NCBI GenBank assembly: GCA_030141605.1
Contig: JAQGDQ010000549.1
Coordinates: 2,501 to 60,519, forward strand
DNA length: 58,019 bases
Origin: Tubiluchus corallicola
Lineage: Eukaryota > Priapulida > Priapulimorpha > Priapulimorphida > Tubiluchidae
Direction of reading: 5' to 3'
Both the position numbers and the translations under genes were made by a program. The stretch's first letter is position 1, and the number at the start of each line of letters is the position of its first letter. Shown here in pieces: positions 32,880-45,864 of this stretch. The notes below the pieces were generated by a model, which saw only the letters and a list, made by a program, of their open reading frames with translations, was not told where the DNA came from and did no database searches.

Positions 32880-33928
32880 ACTAGAGAGCAAAATTTGCTG
32901 TGAGTTACTCTCCGACAGTAAGCGTGAGCTGACACTTTAACATTTCGGAAAATGAATTTTTCTACTTAGTAACATAACAATCTTCTAACCTGGCCTCAGT
33001 AATAAACAAAGTATTCACATACAGTGGCACAGTATCGTTTTCTAACAAAAACACAAGATTAATATCAGCTGGTACTTTTGTAAACTCTAGATACCACAGT
33101 AAATTACAGTGTTTAGACAAAATATTTTTGCACACTCTATTATAAGTCTATTCTGTATATGAAACCAAACACAACCAGTTTATGCCTAAATGCTTATGCA
33201 AAGTAAGTGTTTGTTTAAACATTCATTACTTTATTAAAGTAATTAATTAATAATAATAGTAATGGATGAGTTATTTTAATTAGTTTTCTGAGGTTGCCTT
33301 AATTACGATGTTCTTGCAAAGAGACATAGGTTATTGTTATAAAATACGAAACAGGTTTAACTTTTTTTGCTTTTTACCTTTTAAAACGCTTTTTACCGTT
33401 TCTTACCGTTCTTACTAAATCTTTCGTCTCTCAGATGTCACCAGAAATTCAAATTATTATTTGATTTCATAACTTTGGATACCAATGTTCATCCTTTACC
33501 CTTAAAATTCTGATTCAGGTCACATATTACAACAGCCACTGGAGTACTATGTTAAGATGTACAGCTAGTAAATACGATTGTATTCATAACGACTACATAA
33601 TATGTTTGATATAAACACTGATCACGAATGTAGACTGAATTATACTGTGTTTTCTATGGCACTGCTGTACATTATCCTATTAAAACAGAAGAAGGCCATC
33701 AAACACTGTCTAATGTTTGTAAACTCTTGTAAAAATGCAGAAAAAACTTTATCTCGGTCTGGATTCGAACTATCGGCTTTTGAAAGGTGAAAAGAAACCC
33801 AATGAAACAATGTGCAGAGAGTATTAACGTCAAGCTAAACACTTATTATTATAACAACCTTAATATTGTGTTTAAAAAGCCTCAATGTCTGTCTGCTGGG
33901 ATCGTATAAGTCTTTAAATTTCTACTGT
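32880..33928. other. No gene; B-box-like motif
   Basis: AT-rich. At about 33757-33775 the minus strand carries AGTTCGAATCCAGACCGAG, a B-box-like sequence as in tRNA-derived SINEs, with no clear A-box. No exon was recognised. Confidence 0.4.
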
Positions 33929-34323
33929 GTGAAAAGTAGGGATGAGCATCGAACGTTCGAGATCGATTCGAACGATTTTTTGTTCAGTTCGAATTCGATT
34001 CGAACCTAAAATTATAGATTCGAATATTTCAGCACTTCAATCTCATTCGTTCCTTGTCATTAAAATGTTTGTGATTTTCGTGCACAATTTTAAAGAAATT
34101 ATTAGTGGTTTTACTGCAGAACGAAATCAAGCAATATGCATGATCTTTATCAGACAAATTTTTACTGGTGGTTCGTAAACTTGTTCGAAAATCTTTCAGT
34201 CTCAATTCGAATTCGATTCGAATTCGAAATACCGAAGTTCGGTTCGATTCGAATTCAAAAGTCTCAAATTCGATTCGACTCGAATTCGCTTTCTGGTAGA
34301 GAATGCTCACCCCTAGTGAAAAA
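33929..34323. mobile_element. hAT-like MITE rich in GAATTCGA, with 8-bp target duplication
   Basis: The element (33937-34315, 379 bp) starts TAGGGATGAGCATCGAAC and ends GAATGCTCACCCCTA, an inverted terminal repeat of about 13 bp. It is flanked by GTGAAAAG (33929-33936) and GTGAAAAA (34316-34323), an 8-bp target duplication with one change. Inside are many TTCGAATTCG and GATTCGAA motifs at both ends. The 8-bp duplication and TAGGG termini fit the hAT superfamily. There is no transposase, so it is non-autonomous. Confidence 0.8.
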
Positions 34324-34422
34324 TGAGAACGTTGCCATTTTGTTTACACTTGAAGTGCAAAAAACAGCACTGACAGAAAACAACAGCCATGATTTTTTCC
34401 TGATCTTTTGCAAATTTGCCGT

Positions 34423-34726
34423 ACCGTGTCTGTTATCGATTTCAAATTCGGTCTCACCTTTGTAAAGGTATTTCAGGAATTTCGAAATTCCTTTATTGAT
34501 TTTTTATAAAGCTCTTATTATTCTGCTGTATCCTATGCAGTACTCGAAACTCAAAGTACTCAAGGAATTTCTGCTGTTTAAACGTTTCAAAACTCTTATT
34601 TGTTGCAACAACTTCTAAGTTTGAGTTTAATAATTTATAAATCCCATGAACTATAATGCCATTATCTATAATACAATATTCTAATTAGATGTACATTGAA
34701 CGATCATAAAGGCTGACAATTTATAA
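34423..34726 (-). mobile_element. LINE family F 3' UTR, left inverted arm
   Basis: This 304-bp arm is the reverse complement of 35203-35505 with roughly 90-95% identity by eye. It continues from the minus-strand LINE F C-terminal codons at 34815-35033. Confidence 0.85.
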
Positions 34727-34814
34727 AAACTGACAAGTTGCTACAAAACAGTAGATCTAAACTAATTGAAGATGGCAAACCGTTACTAATTATTAAAATT
34801 CGTGTAAAATAAAG

Positions 34815-35040
34815 TTAGAGATTGTATGCAGTTTTAAACGAATAGGTTTTAAGCAGTGATTTGAAAGCAGTGAAAGACGTTTTAGCGCGTACATAAACTG
34901 GCAAGGAGTTCCAAAAATTCGATGCAGTCAGAAAGAATGCTCTTGGTACAGTTTCAGTTCTGAATCTAAGCCGACAAGGTGTTCCAAAATTTCGATGCAG
35001 TGTCAGAGAATGCTCTTGATACAGTTTTACCATTGAATCT
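34815..35040 (-). mobile_element. LINE family F C-terminal coding fragment
   Basis: A minus-strand frame ends FWNSLPVYVRAKTSFTAFKS, then LLKTYSFKTAYNL and a stop. The WNSLP block and following FKSLLK are characteristic of LINE RT C-termini. The preceding TVPRAFFLTASN appears twice because a segment of about 60-70 bp (34895-34960) is directly repeated at 34970-35030. Confidence 0.7.
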
Positions 35041-35095
35041 ATTCTTTCAGATCGAACTTTTGCAACATCCTGTCAGTTCATGACAGCTTAGATGC

Positions 35096-35505
35096 AAAAC
35101 TGAAACTGTACCAAGAGCATTCTTTCAGACTGCATTGAATTTTTGGAACTCCTTGCCAGTTTAGATTCAGAACTGAAATTATAAATTCATTCAATTTATT
35201 CATTATAAATTGTCAGTCTTTATGATTGTTCAATGTATATCTAATTAGAATATTGTATTATAGATAATGGTAGTATAGTTCATGGAATTTATAAATTATT
35301 AAACTCTAACTTAGAAGTTGTTGCAACAAATAAGAGTTTTGAAACGTTTAAACAGCAGAAATTTCTTGAGTACTTTGTGTTTTGAGTACTGCATAGGATA
35401 CAGCAGAATAATAGGAGCTTTATAAAAATCAATAAAGCAATTTCGAAATTCCTGAAATACCTTTAGAAAGGTGAGACTGAATTTGAAATCGAAAACAGAT
35501 ACGGT
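35096..35505 (+). mobile_element. LINE family F 3' end, right inverted arm
   Basis: The plus strand reads codons for ETVPRAFFQTALNFWNSLPV (35102-35161) and then the 3' UTR to 35505. It is oriented opposite to the copy at 34423-35040, so two LINE 3' ends face away from each other from a shared centre. Confidence 0.75.
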
Positions 35506-36085
35506 GATGGCATTATAGTTTGTGAGATTTATAAATTATGAAACTTAAAGTTGATTGTCGTTTAATATGAGTGCTAGAATAAACTGGCTAGCGTTTTGTT
35601 AGCAAAGTAAACTACCTAGAATGTTAGCAAAGTGAACACGACGTTTTCTATAACTGTGTTAAATAAACGTTAAAATATTAATTACAATGCCTTGTCAACA
35701 GTGTATATAGAACCTTTAAAATATACCAGTATGTACTACTGTTACTATACATTGTTTTCATTAGTTCGTATTGCATTGTATGTTGATATTATTAAAAGAA
35801 ACTCGTATTCGAAAATGATACCATTATGCTTATGCGAGTTTATCCTGTATAGCTGTATACTATACTTAACATACAGTAATATAAGTATGGTACGTACGTT
35901 ATACATACATAACAGATTGTATCTGTACATATAGAAGTTATTATTATTATTATTATTGTATAATAAAGTTGTCTGTGTTGTTACAATTTTCCACTGTGTT
36001 TGTTTTGTTTGAATGGTAATGAGTTTTGCCCAGTTTAGGAGTCGGAACTTTTCCTGATTTTCAGGTAGAATGTTTTCGGTCAACA
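35506..36085. other. No gene seen
   Basis: AT-rich, with a short ATT run at 35938-35958. No exon was recognised. Confidence 0.5.
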
Positions 36086-36260
36086 TTCAATTCAATTCAA
36101 TTCAATTTTATCTTCTCAACAGCAGTTAAAATTCGTCATAATTATTTTTACATTTCATTGCAGCTGAGAAGGAGCAGCGAAAGAACTATTGGTCACTTGG
36201 TCAGCTGCCCCTTATTAAAAATACAAGTTTACTCACAGGCTCATGACATTTTTTAGGTGT
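36086..36260. repeat. (TTCAA)n run and possible retroelement 3' end
   Basis: Four to five copies of ATTCA (36086-36107) lead into TTTTATCTTCTCAACAGCAG. In reverse this looks like a retroelement tail with a pentamer terminus, but no coding part was found. Confidence 0.35.
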
Positions 36261-36570
36261 TTGTGCATGTATAAAAGGAAAAAGCAACAAAAATCAACTC
36301 AAAGCAGAAATGCAATTCAAAGCATAACAAGGAATAACATCAAGCAAAAAATTATTGAAATTCAATGTAGAGCAAAAAATAACATCAAACAAAGCAACAA
36401 GTAGAAATCGTAAGTGTGCCGTCGATAGTGAATTTTTTGCTGCCAACATTTACGATGTTGTCGTGAAATCGTGTGTTGGAGTAACTTTAGTCGTAAGTGT
36501 ACCAGAGTCCTTGGAGACAAGAATAATAACCAGTTAACTTGGACCTAACCTATTGCTCTATTCGCTGCAA

Positions 36571-37488
36571 ACGATTTAAGACAAACAACATGGATTACCA
36601 GGCGTGGATAATCGCAAAATGTTCTTTGACACTATCTCTATAAAATGTTTCTTTTGTTTTGCTTCTTTTTTTCATTTTTTGTTTTATTTCCTTTTATTTC
36701 ATTTCATTTATTTCACTTATTTTTTTATTTTATTTTCATTTCTTTTATTCTTTTATTTCACTTTGTTTTCTTTTTTCCTATTCTTTTGTTTTGTTTTGCT
36801 TTGTTTTTTGTATTATTTTGCTTTGTTTTGTTTTTTCCTATTCTTTTGCCTTGTTTTGCTTCGTTTTTTGTATTATTTTGCTTTGTTTTGTTTTTCTATT
36901 CTTTTGTTTTGCTTTTTTTCCTCTCTTGCTTTGTTTTGTTTTTTTGCATTCTTTTGTTTTGTTTTGTTTTTCTATTATTTTGTTTTGCTTTTTTTCTACT
37001 CTTTTGCTTTGTTTTGTTTTTTGTATTCTTTTGTTTTGTTTTGTCTTAATTTGTAATAACTTTTGTGAAACAAAGCCACGTCTACAGTTTCTGGTTTAAG
37101 TACCTCAATAGACCTGCATACAGTATCATTTCTCGAATCTACGTACCCATTCTTTTCATATTACGAAAAAACAGCAAGCCTCTTAATTTGGCTATTTCAG
37201 CTTGGCGTAACCATTATTTATGAAAATGAATCCGCCCTTCAAAAGCGCTCGTTTTTGGAACAATAACTTCATAAATTTATAAATATTTTTTCAGCTCTTA
37301 TATTTTCCTAACTCTATTATATTTTTCCTGACTGTATTTTCAAACTTCTGCAAAGAAAACAGTTCAATAAGCAATGTTGTTGCTTATACGGTCTAATTTC
37401 AACAGACTTTAAACGATTCAAAACAAACAACGGGACTACCAGGCGTGCACAATCGCAAAAAACCTTTCTTTGACACTTTCTCTATAAG
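36571..37488. repeat. Direct repeats bracketing a T-rich minisatellite
   Basis: A block of about 75 bp occurs at 36571-36642 and 37413-37488; both contain TACCAGGCGTG, AATCGCAAAA, TTCTTTGACACT and TCTCTATAA. Between them, 36650-37060 is a TTTTG/TTTTC-rich array with repeated TTCTTTTGTTTTGCTTTG and TTTTTTGTATTATTTTGC blocks. Phe/Leu-rich frames are repeat translations. Confidence 0.8.
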
Positions 37489-37825
37489 TCGTCGAGTGGT
37501 GTCGGCCTCACGTTGCACGTGTTAATGCTACGCATGCGTAGAAATGATAACGTTTATACAACTGTCTTTAGTTAATGAAACGGTTGCGTTCAAATACCGA
37601 CTCCTTAGAAGCGCAGACGCCAAATCAAGAACAGAAATAATAAAGATGTTTTTAATTTTGAGTGAATCATGTCTTGTCATCATCATAATGCAGCGAAAAT
37701 AAATAAAAACAAAATGAAAAGACGTCGTTGTGTCAAGGTTTCCGTTTTGCCTGTTATTTATCTGTTCGTCCATTTATTCACCAATTAATTAATTAAATTT
37801 GTTCAGCCATTCTTTCTTTATTTCA
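37489..37825. other. No gene seen
   Basis: Unique sequence. The 81-codon minus-strand frame has no recognisable features. Confidence 0.45.
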
Positions 37826-37829
37826 CTGA

Positions 37830-38295
37830 TTGTTTAGTTGGTTGGTTGGTTGGTAGGTTTGTTTGTTTTTTGGCTGGTTGCTTGGTAGGTTGGTTAGTTT
37901 GTTGATTGGTTGATTTTTTTTTACTTGTTGCTTGGTTGGTTTGTTTTTTGCCTGGTGGCTTGGTTGGTTAGTTCGTTCGTTCGTTCGTTCATTCATTTAT
38001 TTCTTTATTCGTCCATTTATTCGTTTATTCATTCATTCATTCATGCATTCATTCATTCATTCATTCATTCATTCATTCGTTCGTTCATTCATTCCTTCAT
38101 TCATTCATTCATTCATTCATTTATTCATTCATTCATTCATTCATTCATTCATTCATTCATTCATTTATTCATTCATTCATTCATTCATTCATTCATCCAT
38201 TTATCCGTTCATTCATTCATTCATTTATTCTTTCATTTATTCATTTATTCGTTAAGTCATTCATCCACTCTTTTATCCGTACATTTTATACATTA
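37830..38295. repeat. (GGTT)n then (ATTC)n tetranucleotide arrays
   Basis: Irregular TTGG/GGTT runs (37830-37970) pass into a long ATTC tract (37975-38290) with TTTA and GTTC variants. Repeating SFIH frames are repeat translations. Confidence 0.95.
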
Positions 38296-38710
38296 ATTTA
38301 TTCATTTTTCCATTTAATCGGTGATTTGATCAGTGAGTGAGTCAGTTAGTCATTCAGTCATAAATCAGTTTGTCAGTCAATCAGTCAGCCAGTCGGTCAG
38401 TTAGTTAGTCTGTATGTTGCTGATAGTTTGTTTGTTGCACAATAATTGGGTCTTCCTCCCGTTACCGTAACCGTTACAACGAAAGTACTTTAAGTTCACA
38501 ACAGCCAACGTGTCATCTAAATGCATATAAACGCGCGCGTCGATTTTTTAATGCAAAAAATGTGAAAACAGCCGTAATAAAACGAACGGAATTTGTCTGT
38601 TTATGGAAAGTGTTGATAAAAAGTTGAAATAAATGTGGCGAGAATCGATTAAACAAGCGCTTTCAACTGGACAGAAATTTCACTTTGAAATGTGGTGTAG
38701 TTCAGCTTGA
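38296..38710. other. No gene; short CAGT runs
   Basis: CAGT/TCAG tetramers near 38330-38410 grade into unique AT-rich sequence. No exon was recognised. Confidence 0.45.
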
Positions 38711-38711
38711 G

Positions 38712-38970
38712 TTAAAGGAAAAGAAGTCGATTTTTCGCGCCCTACCCTATTTTGAAGTGCAGTAAAAAGAATACAATTTTAACGACTATATTAATGCCAA
38801 AGCATTTCAGGTAATTAAAGGAAGACAGGATGATTTTTCATATACTTCCCCGTTTTTCATGTCAGATAAAAAGTATACATTTTTAATACTGCAAAAGCGT
38901 TTCTGATAATTAAATAATAGATTAAAAACTTAATTAACGGCGTGCATGCCCAACTACTTTTTCACCGAAA
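38712..38970. mobile_element. Two TTAA-family transposon termini
   Basis: TTAA (38712-38715) is followed by AGGAAAAGAAGTCGATTTTT, and TTAA (38815-38818) by AGGAAGACAGGATGATTTTT. The second continues with ATAATAGATTAAAAACTTAATTAACGGC, similar to the sequence inside the 6743 element (AAAGTTAATTAACGGC). No matching right end was found; a TAG array follows. Confidence 0.5.
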
Positions 38971-38971
38971 A

Positions 38972-39362
<391 letters not shown>

Positions 39363-40110
39363 ATCTTTGTTATTAATCTTACTTTTTGTAACCTAATTGT
39401 AAGGACAATATAAAGTAGTATATAACTTGTTTAGTTAGTGAAATGTGTCACACGAATGCTCTGATTATTTTTTCAAACTTTACGCAATGTCATCTAAACT
39501 TGTTTCAAATGACTTATCATCAAAATCTATATTACTTAGCATTTCGTTTACCTGCTGGAAAGACTTTTGTAATTAGACTAATAATTTAAAATGTTGGTGC
39601 AAATTGGTTATATGTCGCTGACTCACCCTCTAGGGTGCACCACTCGCTAACCAAAAACGTATTTTTAATCTTATCGACAAGATACGGTAATTTAAAATTT
39701 TACTTAGTGACTTGTGCGTTACGAGGCTCTGAATCTTTTTTCAAACTTTACAAAATGTTACCTAAACTTGTTTCAAATATTTTACTGTTAAAATGGCTGC
39801 ACCTAACGGTCATCACGGCAGTTTGAAATTACAAGTTTTACTGTCAAGTCATCTATCAAAAACTAATCGATTTACATAACGAAAACCCTACTGAAATATG
39901 CAATCTTGTCAATTCTAGTTTAGTAGTCCTAACATGTCTCTTGTGAGCAAGACTTTGTGTGCAAATGGACAGTAGGTGGAATTATAGATGACACAAAATT
40001 TCATGACGATTTTTTACTTTAAGTAAGTGAAGGTTTTTCTTTCGGTTTAACCGACAGGTTAAAAAAACTTTAGAACTTGGAAATAAGCAGCAAGTTAAGT
40101 CGTTTCTTAC
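39363..40110. other. No gene; diverged direct repeat
   Basis: The stretch around 39440-39520 recurs at 39710-39790 (both contain TTTTTTCAAACTTTAC and CCTAAACTTGTTTCAAAT or close variants), spaced about 265 bp. It may be a diverged tandem duplication. Confidence 0.5.
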
Positions 40111-40480
40111 TAGAAAACCAGGGCCTGTTTCAATGGGGGGAAGTGGGGTAACTTCCCCGGGGCCTCACCCTCTAGGGGGGCCTCGCACAAAGGTAACATT
40201 TTTTTGCTTTATGCGAACATACTGCCCCCTCTCTCTCCCTACCTCTCTCTCTCTTGCCGTTTGCCAGTATTGACAAGTATTAAGGGCTGGTCTTGAGAAT
40301 AAATCAGTTTTTCTTTCAATTGTTCTTTCCTTTAACAACTGTGTAAATGCTTCTCCGGCGTTCTAGCAGTTCAAAAAATTTTCGGGCGCCCGGCGCTTCG
40401 ACACCCCCCCCCCCCCGATGGGGCCTCACATGCCCCACTTCCCGGGCCTTGCCTAGGCTGAAATAGGCCCTGTAGAAAAC
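40111..40480. mobile_element. hAT-like MITE with perfect 8-bp target duplication
   Basis: The element (40119-40472, 354 bp) starts CAGGGCCTGTTTCA and ends TGAAATAGGCCCTG, inverted repeats with one mismatch in 14. Both sides carry TAGAAAAC (40111-40118 and 40473-40480). Subterminal GGGGCCTCAC and CCCCACTTCCC blocks are also inverted. CAGGG termini and 8-bp duplications are the hAT signature. It is non-autonomous. Confidence 0.9.
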
Positions 40481-40858
40481 GTCTTATAAAATCTCTCCAC
40501 TTTCATTTTTTATAGACTTATGATTAAGAATTGAAGCCCAGTGATGCAAAAACACAGAAGCCACATGTGTACAGTGACGACAATTTGTTGTCTGAGTAAA
40601 TATTAACACACCACAGTCTCTGTTTACTCACTGACTAGGAGACGACATTGAAATCGCTGGTGGTAGAAGAAAATAGATTAAAAATCATTTTTTTGATAAA
40701 AAGTTTTGCTGATCTCTTAAGATGGTGTTAAAATGCGAATCCCGAGGGAAAATAATTCAAAACCGAAAATAACAAAGAAAGACAAAATGCAGGAAAGAAA
40801 TGCAGAAAAAGAAAAGACAGAGAAAAAAGCAGAAAAGAGACGATAGGATAATATTAAA
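40481..40858. other. No gene seen
   Basis: Unique sequence, A-rich towards the GAT array. Confidence 0.5.
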
Positions 40859-40859
40859 A

Positions 40860-40935
40860 ACGATGATAATGATAACAAGCTTCGTGATGATAATGATGAT
40901 GATGATTATGATGATGATGATGATGATGATGATGA

Positions 40936-41006
<71 letters not shown>

Positions 41007-41013
41007 GATGATT

Positions 41014-41052
<39 letters not shown>

Positions 41053-41147
41053 GTGGTGGTGATGATGATGATGATCATAACGACGACGACCACGATGATG
41101 GTGATGACGATGACGATAACGATGCTTTGATGATGATGATGATGAAA

Positions 41148-41189
<42 letters not shown>

Positions 41190-41285
41190 ATAGTTAGATT
41201 AATCATGAAAAGATGGCAATGATGACGATTTCAAAGATTGTGGTGATGAAGGTGACCATGATGACAATGGCAACGGTTATGATGA
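40860..41285. repeat. (GAT)n trinucleotide array
   Basis: ATG/GAT repeats with GGT, GAC and CGA variants. Met-, Asp- and Ile-rich frames are repeat translations. Confidence 0.97.
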
Positions 41286-41722
41286 TGACTATAGTCCACA
41301 CATCCGTAGGCTTCAGTAAACTTACTCTGCGAAACTGTTTCTAACCATCACCGTTTCCTTACAAAGTCAGGAATGTCTATAAACATGGCTGCCTGCTTAT
41401 TATTCACGGAGATAGACAAATTTTGTTGCATTCTTGTTTCTGGAAAATTCAATTCACTCTGAGATACGTGTCCTGCATGCAAGGAATGCTTTCAGTTTGA
41501 AACTCATTCAGTGTTGCAGTGTTGCCATGCAGCGACTTGAATATCTTGCACTTTTAGTTGAATGGAGAGACTTTGGTGACAAACACAAAGTTTCAATGAA
41601 TAAGCCAAGTTTTTGCTGTCTTGAAGCCTCTAAAATGAACAGTGATTAGAAGTATTGTTAGTAAGTCTGTATGGTCAAGATTTTACAGTTTTCAATACAT
41701 GTTACAAGGCAATGCAATTTCT
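41286..41722. other. No gene recognised
   Basis: Unique sequence. The 71-codon plus-strand frame at 41434-41649 (contains RVLHARNAFSLKLIQC) has no recognised domain. Confidence 0.4.
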
Positions 41723-41726
<4 letters not shown>

Positions 41727-41762
<36 letters not shown>

Positions 41763-41815
41763 GTTGTTGTTGTTGCTGTTGTTGCTGTTGTTGTTGTTGC
41801 TGCTGTTGTAGTTGC

Positions 41816-41891
<76 letters not shown>

Positions 41892-42305
41892 ATTGTTGCT
41901 GTTGCTGTTGTTGCTGTTGTCGTTGTTGTTGTTGCTGCTGTTGCAGTTATTGCTGTTGTTGCTGTTGCTGCTGTTGTTGGTGTTGTTGTTGGTATTGGTT
42001 GTGTTGCTGGTGCTGTTGTTGTTGCTGTTGCTGTTGCTGTTGCTGTTGTTGTTGTTGCTGTTGTCGTTGTCGTTGTCGTTGTCATTGTCATTGTCATTGT
42101 CATTGTCGGTGTCGGTGTCGGTGTCGGTGTCGTTGTCGTTGTCATTGTCATTGTCATTGTCATTGTCGTTGTTGTTGCTGCTGCTGTCGTCGATGTCATC
42201 GTTGCTGTATTGTTTCGGATAACTTTACTACTGTTCGCCACTGCCGTGATAGTCACGGTCGTTTTCGCTGCAGCTTTCACCTCTGTTGCTGCTGCTGTTG
42301 CTGTT
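41727..42305. repeat. (TGT/TGC)n trinucleotide array with TGTCAT hexamer blocks
   Basis: TTG/CTG trinucleotides grade into alternating GTTGTC, ATTGTC and GTGTCG blocks (42060-42170) and back. Long Cys, Val, Leu or Thr frames are repeat translations. Confidence 0.97.
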
Positions 42306-42690
42306 CGTGAAGCCGCCTGAAGCATTTTTTATTTTTTCCCAAAAAACGCATGGAAAGCACAGAGCTGCAAGCTGAAGCCAACAGCAGGAAGCCATCTACA
42401 AATACGAGTTAACTTCCCACTTTTGGACAGAGAAGCTTATTATGGATTATGGGCATAATTATCCCACCAAATGCTGGCCAAAACGTGTGTTATAGAACAA
42501 ACGTTGAACGTGATAGTGCATAGCATATAATATTCATGTTAAAAACGAGCCTATAAGTAAACAGTAACGTCTGTTGGCCACGTGTCGCGGGATGGATATC
42601 CTTAATTGGCTTTATGCATAATAGTTTGATCTTGTTTAGACTGGAGTAGAGAAATGGCGGGCGCGTTTGATCGACACGCTGATGAAACAA
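42306..42690. other. No gene seen
   Basis: Unique sequence. The 102-codon minus-strand frame (42798-42490) overlaps the LINE E fragment and has no domain. Confidence 0.4.
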
Positions 42691-43350
42691 CAACAATAAA
42701 TTTGGCAATAAATTTGGAAATAACTCTATATCAATGCAGGCCGTACATTTATGGAACTTACTACCAAGTGAAATAAACAAATAGAATCTCTCCACCACTT
42801 TAAAAAGAAATTAGAAGAATATCAATATAACAGGTTTCAACTTCCACATTGTGCATCTGATACTAATTACACAGACTCCACTTTCATCTACCCCCGCCCC
42901 TGACTCCATAAAACGATTAAAAATGTAAAAATTTTGAAAAAATTATGTAATTTTAAAAAAAATTATGTAATGTAATACGTGTTATGTTAGTTTTGTAATG
43001 TCAAATGTATAAATAGTGTAAATGTAATGAGTGAAATTTATGTAATGTAAAGCATGTTTCTGTTAATTGTGTCATGTCAAATGTATATTGTGTAAAATAT
43101 GTCATGTAAAATTTAATGTTCTTTTGTAATATTGTTTTGTAAAAATATTTTAATACGGTGTTTGTAAATATGTTCATTTATTTTATATAATTAGGCCTTA
43201 GTTTTGCACTTTCGTTTTTTTAGTCTGCACTGGACGCATTTCTCTTGAACAGTGTTGTTATTTTAACATTACGCCGAGGCTTACTCAATTTTATTATAAT
43301 GAGTGAACCATTTTAATCACAAATAAAGAATTAAAATATATATATATATG
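42690..43350 (+). mobile_element. LINE family E 3' end
   Basis: A frame-disrupted segment encodes IESLHHFKKKLEEYQYNRFQ and ends TFIYPRP before TGA (42902-42904). The 3' UTR is rich in ATGTAATGTAAAGC-type motifs, ends near CAAATAAAGAATTAAAA and runs into a short TA array. A sister copy lies at 53130-53700. Confidence 0.75.
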
Positions 43351-44400
43351 CAGCTCAACCTGAGAAGTTTGAATAATTAAAAAATTAGAACAATATAAAT
43401 CCATGTTAAATGGTAAACGTGTACCATCAATAGGACATAATGCTTATAACTAATGTACAAGAATTAGATTATTACAAAAATTTTGGCTACATGTTACGCA
43501 AATTATTAAAAGTCAAAAGTAATAACGCTGTCCTAAGTGTTCCGGAAAATTACGAAGGAATATTTTAATTTTTTACTAAAACACAAGCTTCGGCCACTTT
43601 CTATGAGGAATCCTCAATCAATGAAGGCTATCATATTTTAAATCATTTAAAAAGATAAGAATGTGCCAAAATAGGTACGTCATTGGTACAGTATGTCTGT
43701 AATGATACATTATTTTGGCCAGTTGAAGGATAAACTAAACCCCCTGTATCTTGGAAAACTTGGAGACCACATTGTATCGTTGCCTGTTTTTCCAGACAAT
43801 TTTTGGGCTGTCTCCTTCTTTCTTTGACCAGTTGAAGGTTAAACTAAACCCCCTGTATCTTGGAAAACTTCGACTGCATGTTGTATCGTACTTTCGTCGA
43901 TATTCCAAGAATTATTTCTCGGAAGGAAATGTGCCCTACATCCCAGAAGAGATTAAAACTTGTCAAGATTAATTGATAAATGTTCTTGTGAAAGGCAATA
44001 CTTGTTTTATTTGGACTCGAAGTGCTAAAATGTCACCCAAATGAACTGTCAGCTTTAATAACAGACAGATCGTCTTCAGCTTTGAATTAAGTGGGTACAT
44101 CAAATCTGAGAACATTTTGAGCTGCAGTTTTTCTCTTCTTCTCGTGTTTTTCTTCAGTTTTTTATTTAATCCAGTTTGTGCGTGAACAGCAGGAGTAGTA
44201 ACAGCAGCAACAACGATAACTATGGTTCAGAAAGTTTGCCCATATTTATGTTAAGCTTACTCTTCATCGTTATAATTATAACAAAATATATAATTTTATT
44301 TACATATAATCAAGTTTGTGGTACATGTGTCAAGGACATAATTATAATTGAAAGTATTGCATACTCTTACATCATAACAAAGTGCAGAATTAGTGGCCTG
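43351..44400. other. No gene; 108-bp-spaced duplication
   Basis: A 50-bp block (CCAGTTGAAGG, TAAACTAAACCCCCTGTATC, TTGGAAAACTT) occurs at 43718 and again at 43828. A 73-codon frame across it (43751-43972) has an FFQTIFGLSPSFFDQLKVKL segment but no recognised domain. Confidence 0.5.
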
Positions 44401-45009
<609 letters not shown>

Positions 45010-45765
45010 ATATATATATATATATATATATTGTGTGAATAATATATTTGCATATATATTATACAGTAATAAGAATAATACATATATATTTATATGTGTG
45101 TAAATAAAGATTTATCATCATAAACAAACCCCCCACCCCCACCCTTTCAATTACTTCTTTTTAATGTTTTTCCGACCTCGTTTGTTTCGTTTACGATTTT
45201 CCGACATGCCAGACTGAAACGGACAACTGCTTACAGTATTGTTATTCCTCTCACTTGGCGCTTAAACTACTAGCAATCGGCAGTTTTGACTAAAGGGTAC
45301 CTCCCGGAGGAGCTGCGAAAAGGAGATATTTTTATGCCCGCCATAAAACGGTTCGACTTCGATGGGGGGCGGAAGGAGTTAGCATTTCTATTGCTTGTCT
45401 AGGTGTAGAATTACAATGGCCAGACGTGTTTTTACACCATGATGGAAATCAGTGACGCTAAGGTGTCATTTTCCCATAAAAAAGCCTTTAATTAGTTCCA
45501 GCTCAATTGGGAAAAGAAGCATCAGCTAAAATTCACGTTCATTGCATTGTATGCTTATGCTGGGCCAATTGAAAATTTGTTTACAATACTAGGTCCGTGG
45601 TCATTATTCGCATGGTCAAAATTTTGTAGACCAATCAGTTGCTGCTTTAACATGCCGCTGCTTTGAAATCACCAGGGCCATCGTCAGCGCCTCTGTGAAA
45701 TTCTAGCAGCTCTGACAACGTTAACAATCATCAGTACCAAGGACAATACACAATCATCACATAGA
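45010..45765. other. No gene; short TA runs
   Basis: TA runs near 45010-45090, then unique sequence. No exon was recognised. Confidence 0.45.
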
Positions 45766-45784
45766 TAGAGATAAATAGAGAGAA

Positions 45785-45825
<41 letters not shown>

Positions 45826-45826
45826 T

Positions 45827-45864
<38 letters not shown>

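Noticed and set aside
41642-42325. Poly-Cys, poly-Val and poly-Thr frames over 200 codons
   Set aside because: Different frames of one TGT/TGC array; three simultaneous long frames indicate a repeat, not a gene.
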